Below, in pieces: positions 10,042-19,754 of a DNA stretch of 64,000 nucleotides. The DNA comes from Barthelona sp. PCE (lineage: Eukaryota; Metamonada: BaSk clade), in the NCBI GenBank assembly GCA_040285745.1, contig JAUFOR010000005.1, forward strand, positions 124,001 through 188,000, given 5' to 3'. The notes under the pieces are model-generated. The model had not been told where the DNA came from. It saw only the letters and a program-made list of their open reading frames with translations, and made no database searches. The translations under genes and the position numbers were made by a program. Numbering within the stretch: position 1 is the stretch's first letter; each line of letters starts with the position of its first letter.

Positions 10042-12534
10042 ATGAGCGATGATACACACACTGGGACCAAGCATACCTCAATTTTGACAGAAAGCAAAGA
10101 TTTTTCCGATCCATTGTCTAGTTCCAAGTCATACGATGTGCAACAACATCCTTTAATACGGTCTCTATGTGAATCACACATCAACGACTTATATTTGGAC
10201 CAATTGAGAGAATCTGAGCTTTTTCAAATGGAATATGCACAGCATAAGTTACGGGATAAAGATTACGAAGGTGCATTCATTGTTTTCGGAAAAGTTGAGC
10301 TCAAGATTGAGTTTATGAATCATCCAATAACGTTGGATACTTTACAAACAGGAGACATTATCTTTGGTACAGCTTTTTCACAACATTTTATGCCTTTAAC
10401 AGTGGATTTAGGGGCTAACGACGCCATGGGCTCGAGTGGATTTGTGCTATCACGCGTTGATTATACAGAATGTCAGTTTTTTGAATTTTCCATCACTGAT
10501 AATTTGGATTTATTCAATTCCTTTGTTGCTCAAAAAGATGTATTACTTCAAATAGCAGATATCTTGAGCTTTTCTTATAACTTTGAACACTTTTATTTAT
10601 GTAATTCTACAATACGAAGAAGAATTGTTAACTTCTTATCAATGCGTAATGTTCGTTTGGCAGATGTCACCCGATCAGAGTTGTTATACACAAGCGGGGC
10701 ACTGGTTGAGAATGCCAATTCTGTTAAAAGACAGTCTTTATTGTTGGATTTCATTCAGTTGGACTTATTACAAGTTCCTGATGATATTGAAGTTGTAATA
10801 TGTGAATTTTTATCTTCTTTTATAGCAATGAATTTGTTACCCATCATTCGTGATGTTTTACGGATGATGGAATTTAGAATTTTTATTAAATTGATGGAAT
10901 TGCAAGATATTAATGTATTAAATACCAATATTTGCAAACGATTTAATTCTAAACGATATACACATCGTAAAACACGTAGTTTTCTCCGTGAAGAACTGCC
11001 CATTATTGATAGTTTTTCATCAGCAGAATTTTCTCCAAGTGGTTCGCAAACAGATTTACATAATTTGGATAAAAAGATCGAAAAAGAAAAAGAAAAAGAA
11101 GATGATAAAGTTCGTGATATTGATACAGTAGCAGGATTCGACAACATTGAAGCTATCCAAGTGGAAACGTTAGATGTAGTTGATTTAATGCATTTCGACG
11201 ATCCATTGACTGGTGCACAAACACCAACCGATGTTCGTGCAATGGGTTTGAATTTTGATCTGTTAAGTGCTAGGATGGCTGAGTTAGGGTATAACATAGT
11301 GGACGATTCACCAAAATTGAATTTGGTCAAGAAAAGTCATAAAATTGATTATCATACCAATCAACGGTTGATGAATAGTTCACAGTTTGTTGACAGTGAA
11401 GCTTCACTGACAAGTTTCCAGTTAGACGTTCCAGTTCTGCGATCTACAGCCATTCCTGCATCACCAGTACCAGTTAGTGTAGATATTTTTGAAGATAAAG
11501 ATATTTCTTTCTTTAATATCCTTAAAGACACACTTGTTGAAGCTGGAGCACTTAACTATGAGCACATTGAAGCCCTGGATAGGTGTTGCAGCGACGCTGG
11601 AGTATTCTTGTCCAATAAGTTTGATGTAACTCCTTTTGCACGTCGCCCAACAAACACATATTATCTTTTTTATTATTTATGTCATTTTTTAGGTATTATT
11701 AAAGCATTTAATTTACGTGAAGCCAACCTTCGTAACTTTTGTTTTGATATTTTAGAGACAATGAATGCTGACGCTGATTATCATGGTAGGACACACATTC
11801 TGGATGTTCTATACGTGGTTGTATTGTGGGCAGCACAGGCAAAGATTGAGCAGTTCACCCCAGAGGAAACATTAGCTCTTGTTTTAGCATGTTTCGGACA
11901 CGATTCAGGACATCCAGGTTTATCAGAAGCTTGTTTGCGAAAAATTGGTCATGAAATAGTAGAAGCTTTCCCTGGTGCTTCACCATTGGAGAAATTACAT
12001 TTTAGAATCACTAAACATTCTATTCTTCATTCAGGATTATTATCTCATTTAGGAGATGTAACAGTTTCATTAATTTTGAAGAAAGTAGAGATTTTAATAT
12101 TAGCAACAGATATGGGTAGGCATATGGCTGTATTAAGCGAAGGAAAGACATTGAAGGGTATGAAATTAAAGAATTTATCTGAAGATAAACGATTATTGTT
12201 TTTACAATTATTAATTAAAGCGGCAGATATTTCTAATGTTTCAAGACATTTTGGTTTAGCAAAGAAATGGGCTCAAAGGTATTATTCAGAAGTACAAACA
12301 ATGTCTAATGATCATCCTATATTCAAACCAGATTTAAAACCTCCTTTACCAAAAAATATTCAAGAGGTTGCTAATCAACAAATAGGGTTCATATCTTTCT
12401 TGGTCAAGCCTCTGTTTCAGATGGTTGTGGACATATATCCTAATATTCAATTCACTCTGGATACTATTGACAGGAATGTTCAAAAGTATAAGATAATACT
12501 TGAGAATGAGGAAGGTAATGGTAGCAGTGAGTGA
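10042..12534 (+). CDS. 3',5'-cyclic nucleotide phosphodiesterase, class I (830 aa)
   Basis: The C-terminal half is a class I PDE catalytic domain with the metal-binding HD signature. H581 and H585 lie in YHGRTHILDV, H620-D621 and H624 in FGHDSGHPG, and D729 in KAADISN. These are the conserved zinc/magnesium ligands and the substrate pocket region of cAMP/cGMP phosphodiesterases. In the first motif the usual HNxxHA is HGRTHI, a divergence near the catalytic histidine, though both histidines are present. The N-terminal 480 residues lack a recognisable GAF or cyclic-nucleotide-binding domain and include a Lys-Glu repeat near residue 345. I infer a soluble enzyme that terminates cyclic-nucleotide signalling. 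The start is the first ATG; an open TTG seven codons upstream was not used. Confidence 0.88.
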   Translation: MSDDTHTGTKHTSILTESKDFSDPLSSSKSYDVQQHPLIRSLCESHINDLYLDQLRESELFQMEYAQHKLRDKDYEGAFIVFGKVELKIEFMNHPITLDTLQTGDIIFGTAFSQHFMPLTVDLGANDAMGSSGFVLSRVDYTECQFFEFSITDNLDLFNSFVAQKDVLLQIADILSFSYNFEHFYLCNSTIRRRIVNFLSMRNVRLADVTRSELLYTSGALVENANSVKRQSLLLDFIQLDLLQVPDDIEVVICEFLSSFIAMNLLPIIRDVLRMMEFRIFIKLMELQDINVLNTNICKRFNSKRYTHRKTRSFLREELPIIDSFSSAEFSPSGSQTDLHNLDKKIEKEKEKEDDKVRDIDTVAGFDNIEAIQVETLDVVDLMHFDDPLTGAQTPTDVRAMGLNFDLLSARMAELGYNIVDDSPKLNLVKKSHKIDYHTNQRLMNSSQFVDSEASLTSFQLDVPVLRSTAIPASPVPVSVDIFEDKDISFFNILKDTLVEAGALNYEHIEALDRCCSDAGVFLSNKFDVTPFARRPTNTYYLFYYLCHFLGIIKAFNLREANLRNFCFDILETMNADADYHGRTHILDVLYVVVLWAAQAKIEQFTPEETLALVLACFGHDSGHPGLSEACLRKIGHEIVEAFPGASPLEKLHFRITKHSILHSGLLSHLGDVTVSLILKKVEILILATDMGRHMAVLSEGKTLKGMKLKNLSEDKRLLFLQLLIKAADISNVSRHFGLAKKWAQRYYSEVQTMSNDHPIFKPDLKPPLPKNIQEVANQQIGFISFLVKPLFQMVVDIYPNIQFTLDTIDRNVQKYKIILENEEGNGSSE

Positions 12535-12671
12535 CCGTCGCATTATAGTAAACAAAAATTTATCGGAATGTAGGTATGAGGTGTTTAAATATATTGGGCA
12601 GGGATTGTTTAATCATCTTTCTGCTTTTTCACGCATACTTTTTTTTGGGGGGCGTTAACATGATATTTTAG

Positions 12672-14738
12672 ATGGCCAGAACTCCTAAAAAATTGAATAT
12701 TGGCGATTTAACAGAGTTACCACCAATTACGGAGAGTTCAGCTGCTATAGCTGAATTACCTCCCCGAAGAGCATCATCCCGCCCATCCACAGCCGAGCTG
12801 AAGCTTAAAGGCTTAAAAATGGATGGTTTCTTCATACTAAAACATTCCGGTTGTTCAGATCCTAAAGAAGTTAAAAGTTTCGTTTGCAATTCACGCACAT
12901 TGAACGCCGTTGACGAGAATGATGCTGCTACATTCGAAGATTTGCTTTACATCGATGTTGGAGATAATAGATTGCGTTTGGAATATTTTGTACATTTTAA
13001 AGAGCTAATAGCGTTAAGGCTACACTGTAACGGCATTTCTCGAATCCAGCTAGACCCCAGTAAGCTACTTGATAAGCTAGAAATACTTGATTTGTCGTAC
13101 AATAGTTTGACAGATCGTTGTTTTAAAAGTTTATCACAGTTGAGTAATTTAAGAGAACTTGACCTGAGTTACAACGAAATCACACTCACTAATGAGGACA
13201 TTCGAGACTTTTTAAAAGTATTTTTAAACTTAGAAATATTAGTTTTATCAAAAAATAATATCAAAGATTTTAGTTTTCTATCAACTATGCCAGCTTTAAA
13301 AGAATTATCTCTTGCCGGCAACGAAATCAATACTTTGGTTGCCTTTGATGAATATATACAGGAGAAAGATGAAATTTTTTTCCCCAAACTTGAGTATGTC
13401 AACCTCAGTGAAACATTGGTAGAATCAGCTGAAGAACTTGGAGCGTTCATGGGATACCCGAGCATTGATGTCGTTGATGTTCGTAGTACAGGTCTTGATC
13501 ATCGATACAATGCCATCGAGTTAGAGCTCAAACCCAAGCTACAATTTATTCTTTCGGGTGGCAATGAACCGAACACTAGTTATGAAATGCATCGTGTGGA
13601 AGAGGAAGAGGATCCGTTCTACAGGGACAGAAAGGAGAAAAGAGAAAAGAAACGTTTGGAGACGAGGAAGAGAGTAAGTAGAGCATCAACAGCGTATTCA
13701 GAATTGACAACTGATGCAGAAACAGAATCTACAGAATACAGTCCAAATTTTGATAGTACAGTCAAGGAGAATCTTGTAGATGTTCCAGATTCCAAAACAG
13801 ATGCATCAATGGATGTTCGGTTGCTGAATATGCCAACAATCAGGTGTCCCACTCATAGTGAATTAAAAGAGGTTTTCAACGCAGGAATGACTAGTATTAA
13901 GGTAGCGTACAGTTTACTTTCAAGTGAAATCTCTGACCCAGTAGTCTTTTCAACCGAGTTACCAAAATTGCCGAGTTTGATTTCTCCAGAATCTAAAGTA
14001 AGAAAGTGGTTTGTTTCAACCATAGGACTTCGCACAAACATTGATTTAGATGTTGTCAGCCATCAGCGTAACACCAATAACATGAGACAGCGTTATAAGG
14101 CTAGGCCAATGCGCTTGGAAGAAGATTTACAATATCGTATCGACGAAGCACTTGCTCGACGTGACTTTTTGTCAGCCGATGTGCTTGATCCTAATGGTTT
14201 GAGCGTTATCACTGATAAATATATGGGTAAATTGAAGAAGAAGCAGACAAATGAAAAGATCCGCAAACAAATATCTAAAAGAAGCATGGAAGTACGTGCA
14301 GTTTCTGATGCGGTCAATACTATGCTGGTTGATATGTCCAGTAAGTTGGAAACCGCCACGTCATCACTTGGTACACTTATTAATAACCAGAAGGATACAG
14401 TTGCAGAGTATGGTTTACCTAAGACAGTTGGTCAACTAAAATCATTTAAGAAGGTTAACGGCATGCTCAAGGATGCTCAGCACGAATATATGATGCTCAG
14501 AGATATGATTTTGTCAGTTGGCGAAACAGATAGCAAACAGGAGCTGAAGGTTACCATTGCAGATACAGTCGATCTACCAGAGCTTGATAAGGTAGATTCA
14601 CCCAGTGTAACACCTAGACTTCGAGAAGGTAAGAAAGGCTACGTTCATGGATATGAAGTGGGTTCTAGTGATGTATTTATGCGCTCTCCTTCACAATCGA
14701 AGTTAGCACAGATTGAAAATGCAGTATTTGTAAAGTAA
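12672..14738 (+). CDS. Leucine-rich-repeat protein (688 aa)
   Basis: Residues about 90-260 contain SDS22-type leucine-rich repeats, for example LEILDLSYNSLTD, LRELDLSYNEIT, LEILVLSKNNIKDF and LKELSLAGNEI, followed by an LRR-cap-like segment. The C-terminal 400 residues are charged and coiled-coil/disordered, with an acidic-basic run near residue 310 (RKEKREKKRLETRKR). The opening MDGFFILKHSG before the repeats and the overall order resemble XRRA1-type LRR proteins, but this is a weak assignment. LRR proteins of this layout are common among axonemal and basal-body components in flagellates. It converges on the PIN-nuclease gene with 31 bases between stops. Confidence 0.82.
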   Translation: MARTPKKLNIGDLTELPPITESSAAIAELPPRRASSRPSTAELKLKGLKMDGFFILKHSGCSDPKEVKSFVCNSRTLNAVDENDAATFEDLLYIDVGDNRLRLEYFVHFKELIALRLHCNGISRIQLDPSKLLDKLEILDLSYNSLTDRCFKSLSQLSNLRELDLSYNEITLTNEDIRDFLKVFLNLEILVLSKNNIKDFSFLSTMPALKELSLAGNEINTLVAFDEYIQEKDEIFFPKLEYVNLSETLVESAEELGAFMGYPSIDVVDVRSTGLDHRYNAIELELKPKLQFILSGGNEPNTSYEMHRVEEEEDPFYRDRKEKREKKRLETRKRVSRASTAYSELTTDAETESTEYSPNFDSTVKENLVDVPDSKTDASMDVRLLNMPTIRCPTHSELKEVFNAGMTSIKVAYSLLSSEISDPVVFSTELPKLPSLISPESKVRKWFVSTIGLRTNIDLDVVSHQRNTNNMRQRYKARPMRLEEDLQYRIDEALARRDFLSADVLDPNGLSVITDKYMGKLKKKQTNEKIRKQISKRSMEVRAVSDAVNTMLVDMSSKLETATSSLGTLINNQKDTVAEYGLPKTVGQLKSFKKVNGMLKDAQHEYMMLRDMILSVGETDSKQELKVTIADTVDLPELDKVDSPSVTPRLREGKKGYVHGYEVGSSDVFMRSPSQSKLAQIENAVFVK

Positions 14739-14769
14739 TTGGCTATTTATTACAAGAATTAACAATTTT

Positions 14770-16735
14770 TTAGTTTTCATCAAAGAAGAATGGGAAGTGT
14801 TTTTTTAACAGCTCATTGCAAGCATCAAGTTGTTGATATTTTTCAACATTACGTTGACTCTTTGATACTAATACAGAAACACAGTTCATCATAATTCTCC
14901 ACGTCTGCAGAGCTCTGGTAATTTCAATCTTAAAATTAGGACAAGAATCAATAATCCAAACTCCATCTTCATCCCTTTCAAACATATCAGGGTTACTAAT
15001 TAAATTAAAAACAATTTGTCCAAGTACACAACCACTTTCGTTGAAATCTTTAAATGGTAATGATTCAAGAGCACGAGCAACTTCCCAACATGTATTAGGA
15101 CTGAAATCTTGCATTTTATGCATATGTTGAATAATAATAGTTTCCATAAAGAAATGCAAAGACTCGTACATATCGATAGTGGACTCGTAAAATGCAGTGA
15201 TTTCAGGGTGATACTGCATTGTATCCGGTAGTGGGTTTGTAATTGTTACTGGACACATTCCAAAATATCGACAAATATAACGCTCTTCAGGACTCAATAA
15301 ATCAGCATAATAACCATCTCCATCAAATTCAAATGTAAAAAAGACATCTCCGGCAAACATCATTGGATGCCATCCCACGAATATATCAACGTATTCATTG
15401 GGTAAATCATTAGGAATAGTGAAGCGACCCGGTTTTTCTCTATCGGAATATTTCACTTGATGGAACCAACCTGAGAATCGGTGCTCGCCATTGCTGCGCT
15501 GCTTGACCTTTATGACGTCAATCCAACGTAATAAATTAGACATTGCATAAAAACAAAGTTGTGAAGTCGTTAAACGAGGTGCAGCTTGGGGTTCAAAAAC
15601 GGTAAACGCTTCATCTTTGGCAATGTGCTTGATAACGTCATTGAAGCCATCAACAGAAATATGTGAATGAGACAAAGCAACGTATAACTGAGATCTTGTC
15701 GATTCCGAGATGATTGGGAAAGTACTACTTGTGATATCAATATTAAAACCATCTACACCGGTTAAAAGGTACATACCACGGCCAAATGCACTCGAACAAA
15801 ACTCAGAGATTCCGTTGACAGGAAAATTGGTATCAGGGTGAATAAAATCATGAACTTGTAAACTTCTGGCTAAACGAGGGGAAATAACATCAATGGCCAT
15901 ATATAAGTCCATATAGACGGGGAGACGATCACCAAAGAAATTGGTCATTTCTTCAACAGAGATACTACGACTACTAATTAATTCACGACAATTTTTATCG
16001 ATATTATAAACGAGGAACCCAATATAACTTTCAAACATTTTTTTAACCTTGTTACCGCCCGATTGCCTGGTGATGTCACTGTAATTTGAAAAACTACAAC
16101 GAAGATTAGTGAAGAAACTGGATTGAGGTAGTTGAATAAAACCAACTTCACTTCCAATAGAATTTTCAACATCCATGAGCTTCAGAAAATGGGCGACATA
16201 GTTGGAACAGAAGATATATTTAACCTTCTTAGAAATTGCAAGTGAACATATTTGTGGCTCGAATAAATCAGGCGAAACAATAAAAGCAACACTCTTCTCT
16301 TTCAAGATCGTTTTGAGCAGTGAGAAGTGCTTGTGCAAGAAAGTGTACTTGGTAGGCTCTTCTTGGTTCTTCCATTGATTAATTGTATTTTTTGGAGGTC
16401 TTAATTGCATTCCTTTAGGATCATAAAAAGCCTTGAAGACAAATATAGGATCGAAGTGCCTACTAAACGTTAGTAAAAGTTTGTATTGGTTGCGCAACAT
16501 ACAGAAAAATTCTAAGACGTTCTTCAAGTGTGCTTCGTAAGCCAATAGGGACACCAAATGATCTGAACGGCCCAGTACTGTCATATTCTTGGAAATCCAT
16601 GAAAAAATCCCAGGCGCTGACGATAACAGTTGGTCTATTGTTCACAAAAGTGCTTACATCGAGCTCAAATTGAGGCACGTCACTCTTGCTTCTTCTAATC
16701 TCCTGTAGCAGATTTAAACTTTGAGCTAAGTCCAT
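14770..16735 (-). CDS. XPG/Asteroid-like PIN nuclease, reading frame broken near its 5' end
   Basis: Two overlapping frames together resemble one PIN/XPG-family protein. Frame 1 starts at the ATG ending at 16735 and supplies the first strand (PTVIVSAWDFFMDF, comparable to the LVVDG-type opening). Frame 2, open from about 16645 to 14770, supplies the rest: FDPIFVFKAFYDPKG (the pxFVFDG strand), AFIVSPDLFEPQICSLA (the vAPgEAEAQ strand) and VKYIFCSNYVAHFLKL (the SxDsDfL strand). Moving from frame 1 to 2 needs a +1 shift between about 16550 and 16640. Acidic metal ligands are poorly kept (VSAW and VFKA in place of D-containing motifs), so it may be catalytically dead, as in FAM120/Asteroid relatives. 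Frame 2 alone from its own ATG gives 604 residues. Explanations are a one-base sequencing indel, a very short intron, or real decay. Confidence 0.6.
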
Positions 16736-17029
16736 GTTTTTTAGAAAAGGGAAGAAAAAGTTGTAACAAAATTATTTGATGACATTAGGAAGGAATTCAG
16801 TCTCTACCTCGGAAATTCTTCGTTTGATTTATTAAAAAAAACACAATAGAGATGTGATTGGAAAAATAGCATTGCTCAAAATTATCACATTACTATTTTC
16901 ATCGCAAACTTCTGTATGTGCTCATAGCAATTACACACTTTCATTAGTTAAAAGTAAATAAAGCTAAAATATGATAACCTGCTCAAAAAAAAAAGTCATA
17001 TGCTTTTAAATATATACAAAATTGCAAAA

Positions 17030-18232
17030 TCAAGACGAAACAAGACAGAAACAGTGTACAGCATTGGTAAAATATTCTAAACGTTCTTCTAAAACTTGCT
17101 TCTTCAAACCCAGTTTCGTATAATGATGTATAAAACCTTCAGAATGCAACAACGTTGATGAACTCCTTACAATCTCCAACAGTATATCAACTAGGTGCAT
17201 TGGAAAGCACGCAATTGTTGCTGCAGATTTCAACCCCCACATGCTGTATGCATCGTCCTTTGATATCATCGACACAACGTTTTCGGAAGGACACAGGTTT
17301 CTGAAAATATTAGTTGGTGGTATAGTTGCAGATTTTGAACGAATAATATTAAAAAGTCTCAAACAAGTATTGTTTTCATGTTGTAAAGTATATTTTGGAT
17401 AGAATTGAAGACAATCACCAATCACCGAATTGGCATTCTGAAAAGAATAAAATTTTCGTTCCTCTGAAACTAATGCACTGGAAAAACATGTAAATACACG
17501 ACCTATAGTCACCACACATTGCTCAATGGGGTGGATACAATCCTTTAGCGGATATACTAATTGAAATACTGCATGGGCTATTATATCGTTTATATGTCCT
17601 AACTCTAACTTATCTGGAACTTCTAAATGTGGATTGATTCTTGATATATTATTCAATAACTTAGATATAACATCATTAGGGAACATACATACAGAAGAAC
17701 AATATTCAAAACAATATGATAATGTCAATGCTGAATTCATACTTTGAAGTGTTAATTCTCTGAATGGATGCATCATTGGTAAGATACAATAGCTATGTAG
17801 CATTGCATTGGGGAGATATCTATGTAATTCAAAAATTAACTTTGAACCAAAGCCTCCTCCTGTTCCTCCTGCTAATGAATGTATTATATGTAGGTGACCC
17901 AAAAAACCCATTCTTCTTATATAATCCACCTCATCGCATACTCTCTGGACCGTAAGCGTCGATTCTTGGTGAATAAAACCATGAGCCCAGTTATTTGAGG
18001 ATCCTCCCTGTTCATAAACAAAATGCTTGATATTCAGACCCATTTCAAGTGCACTTTCAATTACTTTCGGCTCCTTGTCGACCAAAATACATCTGGGTAC
18101 CCATTGCCCGTCTCTTGGATCTTTATAAAAAAATAAACTCCTATACTTTGGTTCCTTTTTGCAATGAAGAGAAAGAAATTTGAACAACCGGCATCCGATC
18201 TGCGTTCCACACTGCCCCACAAATAAAAACAT
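17030..18232 (-). CDS. Delta-tubulin-like protein (400 aa)
   Basis: This is a tubulin-superfamily GTPase. It begins with the nucleotide-binding opening VGQCGTQIGCRLF. It has CILVDKEPKVIESAL, the delta-tubulin form of the VDLEP motif, then GGSSNNWAHGF and the tubulin signature AGGTGGGFG at residues 121-129. The D-x-EPKVI and GS-NNWA spellings match delta-tubulin better than alpha, beta or gamma. Delta-tubulin supports triplet microtubules of basal bodies, so it implies a flagellate. At 400 residues it is about 50 shorter than usual, with a compact C-terminal half and no acidic tail. The start leaves only one residue before the FVGQCG strand; the first ATG was used. Nearby axonemal genes fit this role. 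Confidence 0.85.
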   Translation of the reverse strand: MFLFVGQCGTQIGCRLFKFLSLHCKKEPKYRSLFFYKDPRDGQWVPRCILVDKEPKVIESALEMGLNIKHFVYEQGGSSNNWAHGFIHQESTLTVQRVCDEVDYIRRMGFLGHLHIIHSLAGGTGGGFGSKLIFELHRYLPNAMLHSYCILPMMHPFRELTLQSMNSALTLSYCFEYCSSVCMFPNDVISKLLNNISRINPHLEVPDKLELGHINDIIAHAVFQLVYPLKDCIHPIEQCVVTIGRVFTCFSSALVSEERKFYSFQNANSVIGDCLQFYPKYTLQHENNTCLRLFNIIRSKSATIPPTNIFRNLCPSENVVSMISKDDAYSMWGLKSAATIACFPMHLVDILLEIVRSSSTLLHSEGFIHHYTKLGLKKQVLEERLEYFTNAVHCFCLVSS

Positions 18233-18396
18233 TACGAAAAACGTTGAAAATCAGAAAACAATTTTTCCATCCCTTGCTATCAAATTTATTTGCTATATTA
18301 TCCCGTCCATGCTCCGATTGTAGCGCATGTATCCAGGAGGAGTTAAAATTAATTATGTATTTTTACGAATTGATGTGTTACTATCAACTATAATGG

Positions 18397-19155
18397 TTAT
18401 TTATCTTCAAAAGGTGTTGGTGTAGCATTTGGACTTCCACCCGTTAAGCCAACTTTGGGTATCATTGGTCCAAAACCTAATGTAGGGTTAGCAGAAGCAG
18501 GTCTTGATCGACTTATAGGTCGTAATAAACTGTTATTATCGTCATTTATATTATCAACCACGTTAGAAGGATGTAAGACAACATTAATACTCTCTGAAAG
18601 TTTTTCAGTTCGTATTCTATCAAAATCATTACTACAAAATTCAGATAACAAAACACTTAAATCTCCTAATTGATTATTTAAATTGATTTCGTTTCTAGCT
18701 CCTAAAACATTATAAGTAGTTGGATAGTAAGAATATTTATGATATGATTGACTAAACTTCACATTAGCAGTAGGAATATGTTGAACTAAACCCTCTTCTT
18801 CTAATTGTAATACATCATCATGGAAACTATGATATACTAAACCTATTCCCCTTCTACCTGTTGGGTTAGCTCTTAATTTTCTCAATAAATCTTCTTTATC
18901 AGTAGGATTTAGCGCAGATACCCATCTAAAACCTAAATTGACATCATATTCAACAGCCAGTTCTTCTTTAAGTTTTTTGAACCAATTTGCCCAATTCCGA
19001 TGACAAGATTCAGGTAAAGAAAAATTATGTTCTTTAAAAAATGATTTTATCCGGGTTTCTGACCAATACACACCTGGGACCTTGCGCAACTCTTCTCTAA
19101 ACTTTGGTGGACTGAGTGTTTGAGAGAAACTTCTCTTTGAGATGATCATAGACAT
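18397..19155 (-). CDS. TFIIE-beta-like transcription factor (252 aa)
   Basis: The central region, residues about 75-130 (LGFRWVSALNPTDKEDLLRK through RGIGLVYHSF to LVQHIPT), resembles the second winged-helix repeat of TFIIE subunit beta. In that family a FkPkY strand is followed by DKkaLL, an RGLGGI turn and a short helix. Preceding residues 25-75 would correspond to part of the first winged helix. The C-terminal 70 residues are Ser/Pro/Asn-rich and disordered. If correct, the product acts in RNA polymerase II pre-initiation complexes, helping recruit and regulate TFIIH. The match is by pattern only. The first ATG is used; a second Met two codons later is equally possible. Confidence 0.55.
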   Translation of the reverse strand: MSMIISKRSFSQTLSPPKFREELRKVPGVYWSETRIKSFFKEHNFSLPESCHRNWANWFKKLKEELAVEYDVNLGFRWVSALNPTDKEDLLRKLRANPTGRRGIGLVYHSFHDDVLQLEEEGLVQHIPTANVKFSQSYHKYSYYPTTYNVLGARNEINLNNQLGDLSVLLSEFCSNDFDRIRTEKLSESINVVLHPSNVVDNINDDNNSLLRPISRSRPASANPTLGFGPMIPKVGLTGGSPNATPTPFEDK

Positions 19156-19754
19156 CTTTAAATGTGTTTGTGCTTGGAACGCTCCTAGTTATGCAAAAAA
19201 ACCTGGTAAGGAATAAATAATCCTTGAGAAGAGTGAGAAACCCGAATACAATGTTTACTGTGCAGTAGTAGGGTTTCATGTGCTGGAAGCAGATGGGAAC
19301 ACTGGATGTGGGTTTTGTGGTTGTTTGAAGTTCAGTTGGAGAGCATGGGTAAGGTGAGAAAGTTGAGCTTGATATTACTTTTTCTACTTTTATGTTTGTA
19401 TCAGTATCGGTTCTTGGGGCATTTTTAGCAGATGTACTTTGTTTTTTTTATCAATTGGGAAAGAGTATTTACAGCATTTTTTTAGTCTTCAGCATTTGCT
19501 TATACTGCTATTTATTTGGGTTAATGGGTTCAGTGATAAGGAAGAGACACATGGGGAGCATATTATGCCTAAATACAGATTTTGGATTAAAAAACGCAGA
19601 TTTTAACGTATCATAAGTTTATAGGTCATAAAGCATGTATTTGAGGTTCAAATATTAATAAATGCGATAATATTGTTTTGTCAATAAAGTAAAGTTGAGC
19701 GGTTCAATTTTTGTGCTATCTTCATGTTTATCTATTTTCACCCTTTTCATTTGC
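19156..19754. other. Intergenic, divergent promoter region
   Basis: A 599-base interval separates two genes transcribed away from each other. It contains a 74-codon hydrophobic open frame (19392-19616, plus strand) without family resemblance, judged unlikely to be a gene. T-rich and GGTAAG-like stretches occur near 19350. No tRNA-like fold or repeat was found by eye. Confidence 0.5.

Noticed and set aside
16563-16578. 16-nt GT-AG intron in the PIN-nuclease gene as a confirmed feature
   Set aside because: It restores the frame but is far shorter than the confirmed 44-nt intron and has no consensus donor; kept only as a hypothesis.
19392-19616. 74-codon plus-strand hydrophobic frame upstream of the EF-hand/WD40 gene
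   Set aside because: It is short and made of Phe/Leu/Ile expected from T-rich DNA, and no family or conserved motif was seen.
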